Of a stretch of DNA of 64,000 bases, positions 38,156 through 51,235 are shown piece by piece (within the stretch, counting starts at the first letter, position 1; each line of letters starts with the position of its first letter). The DNA is from Anseranas semipalmata (taxonomy: Eukaryota > Chordata > Aves > Anseriformes > Anseranatidae), in contig VXAA01001239.1 in the NCBI GenBank assembly GCA_013399115.1, positions 316,948-380,947 of the forward strand, written 5' to 3'. A model generated the notes under the pieces. That model had not been told where the DNA came from, ran no database searches, and worked only from the letters and a program-made list of their open reading frames with translations. The translations under genes and the position numbers were made by a program.

Positions 38156-39057
38156 ATCTGGTGAAGATCTCACCATAAATTTTGTACGTTTGTGAACGTA
38201 TAGTGAGGTTGAATTTGAAGGGAACAATATAATATGAAACCAGAATAGTGTAGGTTGTTCATTATCAGGATAATAATTGCACATCAGTGTAGGTGTTATA
38301 CACTGAAAAACAGAAAATTTGGTCATTACCTTATATAGTACAACAGGAAGGATATCCTCATGATATAAGTACAATGCAGTAACTAATGGGATCTGAAGTG
38401 CCTGCAGTGTCTATGCCATATGACTGGGGCATGGAAATGTCTGGCAAATTAAAATAACCTGACCCTTTTTGATGCATCTCACCAGATAAACCTAGAAGTT
38501 ACATTCCGAGATGTAGCTGCTCTCAAAATCAAGAAATCAAGAGAACGGCTTACAAAGCCAAGAGTAGCACCCAATCAGACTTTCATCTGATGGCAATCAT
38601 ACTCTGCTCTCTCCTGAGAGCCTCTCAGCGCTGTGCTTGCATGTGAGGACAGAGGCAGCTAATGAGCATCATTGCAGAATTAGGTCTTGAACTGTAGGAG
38701 CATTCAAGGTTTGAACTACAAAGTGTATCACAGACTATTTCTGCATTTAGTCATTGGTTTCTGAGAGCGGTGGTTTTTATCCCACTGACTTTCTATATTC
38801 CACTGTGGAGCATTTTTATAAGCTTCTAGGATGTTGCCAAGACTGTTGTAAGCCAGACTTTGTGGGATTTTTAGGTTGAAAGCAATTTTTGTTTTATTGA
38901 GAAACAAAATAATAGAATGCTTTTCCCTGTGAAGCTTGTCAACATGCATTTCCACAAGTTAGTTTGGAAACTTCTTTGCTCATTAATGGAATGGAAAAAT
39001 TGTTTTTAAGTGCTTAGCTTTTCATTAATCTGGGGAATGTACTGTTTTTTGTTTGTA

Positions 39058-39065
39058 TGACGTCA
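39058..39065. promoter_or_regulatory. Perfect CRE-type motif
   Basis: TGACGTCA, the palindromic consensus for CREB/ATF factors. One isolated copy, no promoter context. Confidence 0.2.
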
Positions 39066-42000
39066 TGACAGCTTTCAGTAAAACAAATGCAGAACTGAAG
39101 GGCAGATTTAGAGATGTCTATGTACTGTCCCTGGAGGCTTTAAATGGAGCTCTGGCTGCTTGATATAGCTGAGACTGGCCACTTAATCCTGCTTCAGAGA
39201 CTGATACTTCTGTGCGAAATTGGAAAAAAGGAGACTGGGGGTCTTAATATTTACTAGTGGAAAACAGTCTCTTAGTAGCATTTGTACTTGCACACAGGCG
39301 CACACACAGCTATGCTTAGTTCACAAGGACTGAAGTGAAAGCTAGTAACATAGTCCATATTTTAATAAGTATAAAATAGCAGAGAACAATCACTATATTG
39401 AAAGATAAAAATTGTAAACAAAAATAATATTAATTAAATCATTAACATTGAATGTATGTAAGTGTAGAAAGCAACTTGATGCCCAACTAATATTATGTGA
39501 TTACTAAGTCAACCAGTATTATTTCTTAGCTCCCTTGTTCTCCCTGAGTCTCTTTTGGATTGGTGTCTGCAAGCTATCACTTTCAAAGTGGAAGCCTTTT
39601 ACTTCCAACAAACCAGCACTTTCCAACCAAAGTAAATATTCCATCCACAAGAAAGTTGTGTCTTTTCTGATGGTAAACATTTCAAATATGGACCTTGTTT
39701 TTTTGATGTTTGTACTATGTCTTGGTAAAAAGGATCGATCCTTCATCAGTAAAAATTACTGCAGGATTGAAGGTACTGACAGTGCATTGGGACACTTTCC
39801 TAGGTCCTCTTGCATGGGCTGTGGTGTGACTCCATGAGCTATTCACCGAGGCTTTTGCTACCAGTTGTATCAGCACAGGATGCTTTGTGTTGTATTGTTA
39901 AAGATGTCAGTTAGTATCCACAGTCTCTGGCAAACACCGCAGACAGATTGCATGGGACCACACAGAAGTTCAGAAACATACACATTTTTGTCTCAAAGAG
40001 GAGACTTCCCTGCACTTCTACCCCACAAAGCCATGTTCCTGAAATTTGAAGTGTGAGGATATGCCACAAGGCAGCTGGAGATGAAGCCTGCACTTTCCAC
40101 ATACACTGCACTTATTCCTCGCAAGTGCAGGGTTTCTTAAAATGTCGTGAAGGTATTTGAAAAATACCATGCTATGACATATATCTAATCAGATACTGGT
40201 TTTGGAAGACTGATAATTCCCCTCTGCAATTAACTGCAATTGGAGCTACAGCAGCTTCTCTTTAAACCCTGTATAAATCTGGCTAGCAAAATTGAAGTGG
40301 CCTGAAGTCTGACAGCTCAGGAGAATATATTTAATTTCCCTATCATTTTAAAGCAAAGCAATTGCCCTAATCACATCAGCAAAATGTCTGTGCAGAATAT
40401 GTTTGATAATCTGCTTTGATTTTACTTTAACCCATTCTAAATGCATACTGGTACCTTGCAGATTTTGTTAAGATCAAAATGAACGCATCATTTTCTAGAC
40501 AGAAAAAAATATTATTCTGAATGGTAGTGTACTTCACCTTTCCTATCTGTTGTCTATAGATAAATCATGGAAAACTTAGTTCTTGCACATTGTAAAGTCT
40601 CTAATTGGATTTGGCTATAATTCTGGATCTGGTATTTGTGCTAAATACAGATCACATGGTGGAAAATGCACAGGCATATGTAAGCACTATTAGGAATCAA
40701 CAATGCATGGGAACATCTAGGAAAAGATTTTTGTATTGCTTAGAAACTACTATTGTTATTTTTCCTTTTGAGCCTTCCACAGATTAGTGAGGCAGCTGAG
40801 TGCACTTTTATTCCTAAAGAAGAGATCCTAGAAAAGCACTATCAAATCCAGATGAGTGGCACTTGACATGGTAAACAGCCACCCAACAGAGAGCATGATT
40901 AGTGAAGAGTATACTAGTCCGAAAGTTCAGAGCACACAAAGACCAAACTCAGCGGAGAACAGCTGGGGAGATGCACAAGACCCTTTTCACCTCAATTTTC
41001 TTTTTGGAAGCACTGGATGGCAGTTATTTAGTTGTTGAATAGATGTTTTTGTTTTCAGTGAATGAAAGGTTGATGATACTCTGGTGTGCACTCATGGGAA
41101 ACCGCTTACTGTACAGGGCCATGGAGACACACGATGTGCACATGAATACAGATGATTCTGCAGATTATGGTCCCACTCCACCAAATACTGTGACAGACAG
41201 CTGATCTTCAATCATCAGAGCCTAATGCTGGCTGGACAGCCTGTACAAACACCCTCTCGCCTGCCTGTCATGGGAGTAAGCTAGATCTGTTCTCCAGGGT
41301 AGGTGAATTTGACTTGATGTGAACAATTTTGTACCTGTTCCAAAACTGAAACATCTTTCTTTACACAGTCCTAAATTGCTAGAATAAAAGCATAGTACTT
41401 GTCAAATGCCCAACAGCCTGTATAAGAGTATTAAAAGGGAGCATAGGCAGGAATTAGTTTGAAAACATTGCCTCTATAATGGCAGTAAGCCTAGACAGTA
41501 CAGGACAGGGCGAATGTAGTTGAAAGCCCTTTGAGGTGGAAGGAAAGGCTCCTCTGAGCTCCTGTTGCCTTAGGATCAGCAACAAAAAAGGGAAGTCAGA
41601 GCCCGGCTGCAGTGGGGTATTGCCAATGTTTCATTTACTGTCCAGTCGTTACATTAATGAATTATTTCATATTAATATTTTAAAGGCAGTAAAACAAAGG
41701 ATACAGATGATTGACTGTACATATGCTTCTTATAGGAGACAGCTGCTAGCTGAGCATACCTATAACAAGACCAGAGCAGACCACTTGAGACATGTATCAG
41801 ATCCTGCATTTCTGAGCTTGCAGCATGGCAGAAGTATATGGTAGGGCTAGCAGAGAGGTCTTTTTCTTGAAAAGTCACTTCAATTTTTTTTTTTTTACCA
41901 GTATAATGATTCTATTTTTTTGCCTGAGCAGTTCCTGAAGGTTGGAAATTTGTCCAGCTGGCTTGTGTGTTCGAGCCCTGATGGTCATTCCCCGCATGGG

Positions 42001-42840
42001 AGTTGTGAGATGTGATACATACATTGGGCAGTGCTGACATCTGCATGGTTAGTGTATGGAACACAAATACGTAATGTAGTGTCAGACACCAACGGAACAG
42101 CAGAGGGTAACAGGGTTAATTATCTGGTGGCTGTTCTCCAGGAAACAGCGGGTTAGCGTGTGCTAGAGGAACGAGCTGTAGTTCCTAGGGATCCACATCT
42201 GGAACGAGTGAAAGAATAAGCAGAATAAGCTAATTTCTGCAACTGGCAATTCCCAGCACAGTGCTACTATTTTCACCCTCCCACCGTGGAAGCTGGAAGA
42301 GGTTGCGGGTTGGACTGCGGCGGTGCTCTGGGCTGCTCGATGGCTGGGCTGGCCCCTTGCTCTCAGTTCATACCTGTCCCAGCGAGTCTCTCTGGAGGCT
42401 TGCACTGCAAGCTGAAAACCGAGCGTGAATCATGACTTCTGGATTCCTGTTGTACCAGTCTACACATCTTTATGTAGCTTTGAGGCTCCTTTTTCCTCCT
42501 CTGCGTTGTAGATAAATGACTGCTCATCCAATTAACGTGGGAAAGGAAATTAGGAACCTTCCTACTTCAAAACAACTCTTCATTTCCACTTTGTCTAGCA
42601 TTAACCTAGCCTACCTCTGTAGGGAGCCATAATGCTTTCCTAACCACAACGCTTGCTTAGAGTAGCTTGCAGTGCTGGTTTAACATCTCAGATGTTCCAT
42701 GTGCAGTTTGAGATTTCTGTGAGGCTATGTACTGGATTTCTGAGTCATTTGCTGCTTGGCAGGTAAAAATTATTTTCCAATTGTATACTGTTTGCTACTT
42801 TATATTGTCAGACATAAAATATCTTCCAACTGAACTACTC

Positions 42841-42879
42841 TAATTTCTGGTTTCTGGTTTCTAATTTCTAATTTCTAAG
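42841..42879. repeat. Seven-base tandem repeat
   Basis: Five to six units of TTTCTGG or TTTCTAA in tandem, about 39 bases. Confidence 0.8.
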
Positions 42880-44519
42880 CGTATTGTAGCCTTCTGTCTT
42901 CACTGACTCTGGCTTCCTCAGACTGTATCCTTACATTTGGACTCTACATTATGGTTCATTTTAAAGCAGCACTGTGGGAATCTGTTTCAGTGAATCACTG
43001 GACCATCCTGCCAGAGCAAATTGTCACCACAGCTGGGGGTGAATCTGACTTGCTGAAGCCAGCACTGAAGTGGATCGGGCTTTGATTAGAAGCAGCGTGT
43101 TGAGGTTTCTGTAAACAAACCTATGGAAGCATAGAAATTGTAAACTGTGCTGTTTTTGTATGAACTATGGAAAAAAATGTGCATTTTGTCCCAGAATATC
43201 CATGCTATGTTAAAATACTCATAAGGTACCAGTAACTGGGAACAGAAAATTTCTTCCCATGTTGAAAGTGAGTATTTCTGACAAATGACTTACGTGGTTT
43301 TCTGGGAGAACACAAGGAAAACTGAAGAGGTATGGAGAAGAGTTTGATGTGACTAATACTAGCAGTCACAGTATTAATACAATGAAATTGGAAATTGTAG
43401 CAAACTATCGTGGAGAGACCGTGTAGGATTTGTTAAGACCTTGCAATAAATGGCTGCCAGACTCAGTGGAGAGTTGTCTTTCGAGGTGCATGTTTTAGCC
43501 ATCTTTTTTTTTTTTTTTCCCTAGAGTAGAGACACCAGCTTTTCTTGGTTTAGGTGGAAAAGTGATTTATTTTGTTTCAGTTGGCTGTATTAAGCACCAG
43601 AAACTTCACATTGAAAGATATGAGAGCTAACCAAGGAGTTTACCCACCACTCAGCAGAGATGTGACTCTTCTGCCCTTTTCCTCCTCATACTGAGCCTAC
43701 GGTCAGCCCACTCCAGCTCTGCTCTGTATTCATACTGTGGAACAGGCTTTACCAATTATCAGGAGTGAAGAAAAAAGGATTTCACAAACCTAATAAAATG
43801 ATTTTCAAAATCTCTAGGACAAGGACAGGAATCCTCACTCCCCACAGCTACGGAAATCCCGTAATTGGAGGGAACATCGACTTGTCTCCCACGTAAGCAA
43901 AGAATTTAGGAAAGGAAAGCCTGTGAGGTCAGTCTGGGTTCTTGCAGGCAGCTTTCTTTGAGCTGCTCCACAGGACTGATCACTGCAGAGACGGCTGACG
44001 CACAATTCAAGGAGAGGTCAGAGGTGAGATGAGGAAAAACAAGGCGCCAGGCATCCCCACATATCATGTAATTGTCGCGTATCCCAGGAGCTGGGCAGAA
44101 GGATGACAGAATAAGACACCAAACGACTGGCTTCTGACGGCTACAGCACTGTGCAGAAACCCGGCAGAGCCCAGAGCTCCTCCTAGTTAACCCTGGAAAC
44201 AAAATGCAGTCTCGTGTTGTTGGGTAATTTGTGAGCAAAGCCCAGTGCTCTGGTCCTGCTTCAGGAGGCAGATGTGTCTTTCTTCCATCATTTGGTGGCT
44301 TCTTGTACTACATGGGCTTGTAGTTTGGCAGCAGTCTGTAGGTTAAGGTTGTGTCTGGAAGCTCATCTTTAAGTAAGGATGATGCATCTTCCAACCTGGA
44401 ATGGGAAAGGTTCCTGGTCCATCATGGTGAATGTGAGCACCTGCCTTAGACCAGCCATGGAGGGGGGCTGAATCCGAACTCTGCCCCAGGCCCTGGCTTG
44501 TTAAGGAGTTATATAGCAA

Positions 44520-44550
44520 GGTTATTTGTCTTCAATGGTTATTTGTCTTC
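44520..44550. repeat. Direct repeat, period 17
   Basis: GGTTATTTGTCTTC occurs twice with a 17-base spacing. Confidence 0.75.
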
Positions 44551-46365
44551 TAAAAGAGTCTTGTGAAACCTGTCTATCTGTTTAATTTGCTGCAAAATAT
44601 TTTTTGTATCTCTTGGGACTGTAGATTCAAAAAGTTAAGGCACCAGATAAATGAAATCATTTGTCTTCCCGTCCATGTACTGTCGGTCACAGTTTCAACT
44701 AAGTCTTGATTTTGGAGGAATTTTCTGTCCTTACAGCTCTGTTTCCACTAAGGCCAGAGGTGTATATTTTTAAACACATCATATCTAGGAAGCATGTAAT
44801 GAAACAGGTTAAATTTGCAGGAGGAGAAAAGAACAAAAGTCAAATATGAGCTCTAGTTGTAAATTGGAAGGACTTGATAGAGCACTGTTTAGTATCAGGT
44901 GGAGATTTCCAGGATGTTATTACTACTTTACTTATGCTTCAAAGTAGAACCATATATTCTGCTTTGTAAATCTGAAGGACATGGGGAAGGTGGAAACATA
45001 ATGAATCAAACATATCCTCTCTTTTTCCTCACTGACATTTCCAAAAGAGGAAGTCAGAACTTTGTATAAAAATCTGTTGTCATACAAATGAAGTAAGTAC
45101 TGTTATTAGATTTTGTTGTATAATGCAGATACACTAGAATTTTTGCATACTCCTATTGTATTGTCTATTTATGCTATTTCCATGGATTATATATTTATTT
45201 ATTTATTTTGTTTGTTTGCTTTACTGTTGTGGTTTTTTTCAGTGAACCATCTGCAACTTTTTTTCCTATTACTAGCAGCTTGAGTTGGACTATAAAGATT
45301 ATCATTCTTGGCAGTTGTCTTTCTAAATATATATATTCAGTGCAAGATTTAGGTTACGTTTATAGTAAGGTGAAAATTTACCCTCATAAATTATCAGCAA
45401 AGAAACTGTATGGGTTTCTTTTAATATTTTTTGCATAAGCTGTTATTTCAAATAACTTGTACATATAAGCTGAATACATTGCCCAAATACCTTGCCTTTT
45501 TGAAAATAATCTTAATTTTTTAGATTTAGTGAACTCCTGTGGGTGCATTATAGTACTTCTAACTAGATTGCTAGATGTATATTTTGGAATGCTTTCTCGC
45601 TATGACATAGCATAGGAGTAAAAAGGTTGATTAGACAAAATGAGTATTGATTCACATTACAGGCCGTGAGTTGGCCACAAGGGTCTTGTGAGCTCCATGC
45701 TAGCAGTGAGTAGGTTGCACATCAGTCTGGATGGCTCTCTGAGCATCAACCCACTTGATATGCATCTGTCCATAATTAGTGCCTACATGTGCCAAAAGCA
45801 GGACAGGGGCTGTCAACAGAATGGCTGTCGTTTTCTGTGTGATCATTTCAGAGACTCCTGTAATTCTCATTTCTGAATTGTAACACATGTAAAGTGGGGG
45901 GTTGGACAAACAAGGGAAGAGCAAAGGGTGGGTCTAGAGCTTTCTAGTTAATAGCACATAACTGCTCTTCTTCTGGGACAAAATGCAGAGCTTAGGTGCC
46001 CCAAGACTGGGGCAGAGATGCACAAACTTAAACCAGTAACAGGTTGTCAACTCTTTGGTCTTCATTTCCAGTATTGCGAAGTCTGTATAGCGAAGACAAT
46101 TTTTCTCTATTCCTAGATTTTTTGGAAGTTGGGTGAATACAAACACCTCAGATTTCCTTTTATAAAAGTATTTCTCATAAATTGCCTGGATACACATAAA
46201 TGCTGGAGAACATGAGGATTTTGCCTTGAAAAGAAAAGGCAATAGTTGTTGTTTTTTTTATTTACCAGTTAAGAATTCTAAGTGAACATTGTGATTCAGG
46301 AGCATGCGCTGACTCAGTGTTTATAAATTGCCTGCACGATGGCACCTTTTCCAAAATGCACTCTT

Positions 46366-46380
46366 AAAAAAAAAAAAAAA
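46366..46380. repeat. Poly-A run
   Basis: A15, low complexity. Confidence 0.9.
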
Positions 46381-48101
46381 GGACTGAAGTGGCATGTCTT
46401 GAGTCTCAAAGGTGTACATAAACGTACATGTACACATCCTTCCTGGGCTAAGAAGGTACATACAGCTTTAATTTTTCTAATATCCTCTGAAAGAGTGAAA
46501 TAAACAGCTACCCTGGTGACAGGACTCATGTAAAACCAAGTTTTTTTAATCAGAGGCAGGACAGAGAAGAGAAAAATTCAATTTTCTTCACTGTGAATCA
46601 GTCTCTAACAGCTATTAGCCCCTGAGGAAGGTGAGTGAAACTCTTTACAATGTGCTGCCATTAACAGCTACTTTATTGTCATATCTTCTGTAATGAAATG
46701 AGCACTGCTGAGGCTGGAAATGCAGATTCCCTTCCCTTGTGATTCCTAGTCAAAAAATACTGAGCTGCAGTTTTGGGTTTCCTAGGCAAACCTACTGTGA
46801 GAGACAGAGCAAAAGAAAAGTTACAATCAAGATACTTTAATGCAACCCAAAGATGCCAGTACTACTGAGAAAGAGAGAACTAAATAAAGCCAAATTATTT
46901 TTTTCCAATGAGGCCTTTTAAGAGGCACTTGAAGAAATAGACTTAAGGAGTCTAATTCTTTGACAATGTGCCTCTAGAAGCAGAAGGTGCCTCTTGAGAC
47001 TTGTAGAACTTTAAAAATTAGTCTTACCATTAAAAATATCCCAGAAGATCATGCTTGGAATAACAATCAGAAGAGACTGATTGATTAGTGCTATAGCTAC
47101 TACAGTAGCTATGTATGTGTAATGTCCGTAGGGGTATATAGAGAAGATGACCCTAGAGAAAGCTGTATTAATATATCCAGTCTGCCTAATGGTTTTGTGG
47201 TGTATTTGTGTCTTGTGTGCATGTGCGTTTTGGGAAGATGTAAGCTGTCTTTTTTATTATTGTTGCTACTGAAGTTGCTTTACTACCTGCTTCTGTCGCA
47301 CTGGCTCCTCCCCGATGCACGTTCAAAGTTCAGCCACAACGCGTTGTTGCAGTCTTGAAGACTGCACCAGTGGCTTGTCCTCCTGTCTGGCTGAGGACCA
47401 GTGCTGCCACACCTAGGCAGATGCAACAGCTGCGATTGTGCTTGCTGCTCCGTGGCATGCAAAGGGAGCAAAACATGCTGGGGGACGTTTTGCTACCCAC
47501 TCCTGCACCTTTCCATCTTATGCACACTCAGCTCCACTGAAAAGTGCCGTAGGAGTCCCCTTAACAGGTGTGGTTTTCAGGAACATCATGCCATAGCTAC
47601 AATATGTCCTCAGGTTGTCCTATTTGTGCTTTTAATGCAGACTTTTCAGTAAACTGTCTTCAGTAATGTAGTACTAACAGAAGACGATCTTTAAACAAGC
47701 TGCGGGACAAGTTATGGTGAGAGAGGCTTATGTATTACTTCTACTACCATGGTGGTACGAGGAGAATTACATTTTAAGTCATGACTTCAGTCCTTCCTGG
47801 CTCCCCAGAGTAGACATGTACCTCATTCATGTCTTAAACGCACACTGGAGAGAGCCAAACCAGCGCTGGTCCTTCCTTTCTGCTCCCTGAGAGCTGTGCC
47901 CAGAGTCCCACAGCCAGGACCAGGACTCCGGCACTTGATGGGTTAAAGTCAGCCTTACGCAGCCCAAATGTCGAAGTCCTGAGATATACCTGGAGGAAGT
48001 CTCCCTTCCACCAGCTGCACCTCGTGACTCAGGCAGTGCTAGGAAAGAGCTCTAGGATTTGACCTTAGGATAGTTATTACACAGGAGTTCATTCATTCAT
48101 T

Positions 48102-48116
48102 AAAAAAAAAAAAAAA
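48102..48116. repeat. Poly-A run
   Basis: A15, low complexity. Confidence 0.9.
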
Positions 48117-48369
48117 GTATTAAAAAAAACCCATCAAAGTAAATCTAACAGCTCCGTGGCTGTGCTCGGGTGTATTCATTGTGAGAAGCCAATTCTGTCT
48201 ACAAAGGGAGTTTCACCCAGGGCCAGAAGGGCCCTGAGCAGGCAGGCCCAGAGCTGTGAGGTGGTGAGCAGTGATGACGGGGCTTTCCGAGCCAAGGCCA
48301 AAGCTGGAGCAGTGGGGAAGCATCACAGGAACTTCAACTATTTTTGTGTATAATTAGTGTTTACGTAAC

Positions 48370-48620
48370 TAACGAGAGCTCATGCCAGCAGAGCTACTGA
48401 AGTGTGGGTGCGCTGTGGGGTGAGCAGCGGCAGGAGCAGCAGAGGCCCGTGCGTGGCGGCCGCGCTGTGCTGGGGCAGCTGGCTCTGCTCCTGGTCTGAG
48501 CACCGCTTGGCTGCTGCCGTGAGGAGCACCGGGGGCTGGATGCTCTGCTGGGATCCCATGGCAGTGCTCCTGCCCTGCGAAATGCTCCCAGCGCAGGCAT
48601 AGCCTAAGGGAAAGCACAGA
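48370..48620. promoter_or_regulatory. Small GC- and CpG-rich patch
   Basis: G+C rises clearly above the surrounding AT-rich DNA, with roughly a dozen CpG sites in about 200 bases. Long frames are open on both strands, as expected for GC-rich DNA, so they are not called as genes. It could be a small CpG island, an exon of an unrecognised transcript, or simply a GC-rich pocket. No core promoter element is evident. Confidence 0.25.
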
Positions 48621-51163
48621 AGCAGCTTTCCCATGCTGAGCAAATGGAAAGCCAGCCGTAAAACGGGTCTCTCCTGGGAGCTCTGAACAACAGACAGGCT
48701 GCTGGGTAGCGCCGAGACACAGACTTTGGGAGGAAGCTTTTTGAACTTGAGCACTGCTGCTGGTGTCACTCAGAATCGATCTTTTATGTTTTACTTCAAC
48801 GCTTGTTTACTGGAGGTGAGTTTATTGGAAGTGACACAGTGCGACCGTAAGAATACGAGAAGGAAAAGCTGCAAAGGCAAATAGTTCAGGACAACTTTCA
48901 TACCCTGATAGGAACCAAACTTTCTTCTCCCACTTCATTGTTCTGATTTTTGTTATTCAGTGGGCTGTTGGCCATGTTCTGCTCTTAGCTGTTGCAGAAA
49001 AGGAGAGAGGCTCTTTGTTTTGAGGCATGCCATTTGTGGCATGTTATGCATGCATGTCTGCATATGAAAGACACAGACCTGCATTTACAAACAGCAGCAT
49101 TAAAACAGCAAATCAAGCATTCCCAAATTGGGCCGCTCCAGGATTATTCTCCAAGCTGCAGGCCTGGTAAGGCCTTTATCTCACGTATTTCTATACTAAC
49201 TGTACCACAGCCTTTGCTAAATTCTCCAAATCCAGTCACTGTTATAGGGAGCCTGGCCCTTTGGATCCGGAGCCAAAAGCTCGCTAAAAGACAGCAGCCC
49301 CACACATGTCCTTAGCAGTGGACCACGAAGGATGCGTCCTATGTCGTTTTATTATTATTATTATTATTATTATTAATTTTTATTCTGACAGTCATTTCTG
49401 AATGCATAATTTTGAACTCAAGTTGTTATGTAATAAAAAATTTACTCCTCTAGTTGCAGAGATGCTGCATCTCTCATTATGTCTAATTTCTACTGCTAGC
49501 ATAAAACCAAGATTGCGTGTACCTATGCTATTCAGTTCTAGTCTGTTTTATTTGACCTTCTACAGTCCAGAGCATTGGCCCCTATTGCTGAAGGCATTGC
49601 ACCAGCTGGTGTCTTTGGAAATGATCTGGGTTGAAAGTGGAAAATTACAGGGCAATATCAATAAAACAGCTTTTGCTGAGGTTTTCAACAGCCACCTGAT
49701 TTTGGAGGCAGCAGCAGAGAAGCCTGTAAAATTAATTCAAGTTTACAAACTTTTGCAAGCAACAACCATGTTTTTCCTCATTTTCTTCCTCCCCAAAGGT
49801 GATTCATATTTCTTAAAATTCATTTTCTTTTTATTCAAAAAAACTCTTGTGTTTAAGGTTTTAGCAATAAAAATCTCATCAGGCATAATATTTTTGAAAG
49901 CTCACTGAACAGTTTACTTAGGATTATACTGAGAATCTGAAAGAAAACAGCTTCTTGTTTGTAATAGCTGTGTGGGGTGATTCTCTAGACTGAAATAAAG
50001 AGATCACGCTTCTCTAACGATATATCAATGCATATCATCATTACCCTGAAGTCCATCTTTTTCTCCCCACAGGTATTACTTGTGTATCTGAAAAGCTGAA
50101 AACCTCAGTTTAGAGCCCTACTGCACATCACAGGCCTATGGATCTCTCATTTACATGGTTTGAACACAACTTTTTGTTCCAGTTCCTTATTTCTGAAACT
50201 GTTATTTTGTTAAAAAGGTTTGTTTTCAGATAGCGAAAATGTTTGTCATGCCTATTGTAGGATATATTATGATTAGGGATGAATCAGGACCAGTAAACCA
50301 AAACGGATACACAGGTTGCACAAATCTCTTAAAGCTATTACCTACAATATATGGGAAAAGGTTTGCAGCTACAAAAGACTGACTTCATGCTAGTTAATTG
50401 ACTGCATGTGATAATAATGAGTCAAGGCACCAGGACAATATTAATGGGTCTGCTTAAATAGAAAGACACAAGTCCAGGAGTGCTCATGAGGCTAAAACTT
50501 TTGTGACTTACTTTCTATCTACTCCACATTTATGAGGTCAGTACAGGCAGAGAAAGATTTTGCAGCAAGCAGGATTTTAATTAAGGTTCACGATCAGTAA
50601 ATATCTAATATCAAGTGAAATAGGAGGATTTCTATCAAAGACGAAATTAAGTATATGTGAAAAAAAAAAACAGATCAGTTCCTACCAAAATATGAGGGAA
50701 AAACAGGTGGGTGTAATCACAACCACTATCTTTCGGAGGCTGCTCTCCAGTCTAGAAATGACACCTAAGGGCAATTCAGCCATCTAAATTAGACACCCAA
50801 CTCTGAGTCACCTGTGAGAGAAGTTCATATCTGAAGCGTCAGCATTTAGTTAGATTTTGTGAATATTCCGCACCTTAGACACCTTCAAGAGGTCTGTAAA
50901 ATCACCATGTCCATGTAAGATAGTGATTTTTTTGAAATCATGTTTTAAAAAGAAGAAATTAAATAAGGAACCTTTATTCTTAAATAATAAATGTATTGTA
51001 AAACAGCATCATAGTTGTAGGTACTCTACCTGTTGCACAGGTGTAATACAAATATTGCAGTTGCTTTATGACAGTCATTAATACATACGTTTAAAAAAGG
51101 AGAAAGAAAAAGGAAAAAAATGTGTCATCCACACTATATGGAATTAAGCCCACTTCAGCATTA
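48621..51163. other. Non-coding stretch
   Basis: Includes a (TTA)n at 49347-49375. The 168-codon + frame at 49402-49908 is the longest outside transposons and gaps, but it has no recognisable domain and a composition like its surroundings. The block 49560-49760 contains E-box motifs and could be conserved non-coding DNA, which cannot be judged from one genome. Confidence 0.4.
49347..49375. repeat. (TTA)n microsatellite
   Basis: About nine to ten TTA units. Confidence 0.9.
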
Positions 51164-51235
51164 AGAATTTGTAAGTGTGCTTCAGCTGGGGAAGGCTGTA
51201 AGTCTGTCTAAAGTACAGAAGCACTTACAATTTTT
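51164..51235. ncRNA. Candidate pre-miRNA-sized hairpin
   Basis: Arm 51164-51183 contains TTGTAAGTGTGCTTC and arm 51218-51235 contains GAAGCACTTACAA, complementary apart from a two-base bulge, with a loop of about 34 bases. The total is about 72 bases, the size of a microRNA precursor. No known microRNA is recognised. An inverted repeat of this length also occurs by chance in a 64-kb window. Confidence 0.2.

Larger units (their letters stand above)
38156..48369. other. Mostly unique non-coding DNA
   Basis: No gene or sizeable transposon is recognised. Noted are a perfect cAMP-response-like TGACGTCA at 39058-39065, a seven-base tandem repeat at 42841-42879, a 17-base direct repeat at 44520-44550, A/T runs at 41884-41897, 43504-43518, 46366-46380 and 48102-48116, and weak exon-like blocks at 42692-42762 and 46554-46630. 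The last has good splice sites but stops in all frames. Confidence 0.45.

Noticed and set aside
46554..46630. Exon-like block with GAAG|GTGAGT donor
   Set aside because: Stops in all three frames; kept only as a possible untranslated exon.
48369..48769. Overlapping open frames on both strands
   Set aside because: GC-rich sequence lacks stop codons in all frames; no family match.
49402..49908. 168-codon + frame
   Set aside because: No domain, no splice context and AT-rich hydrophobic composition expected from chance.
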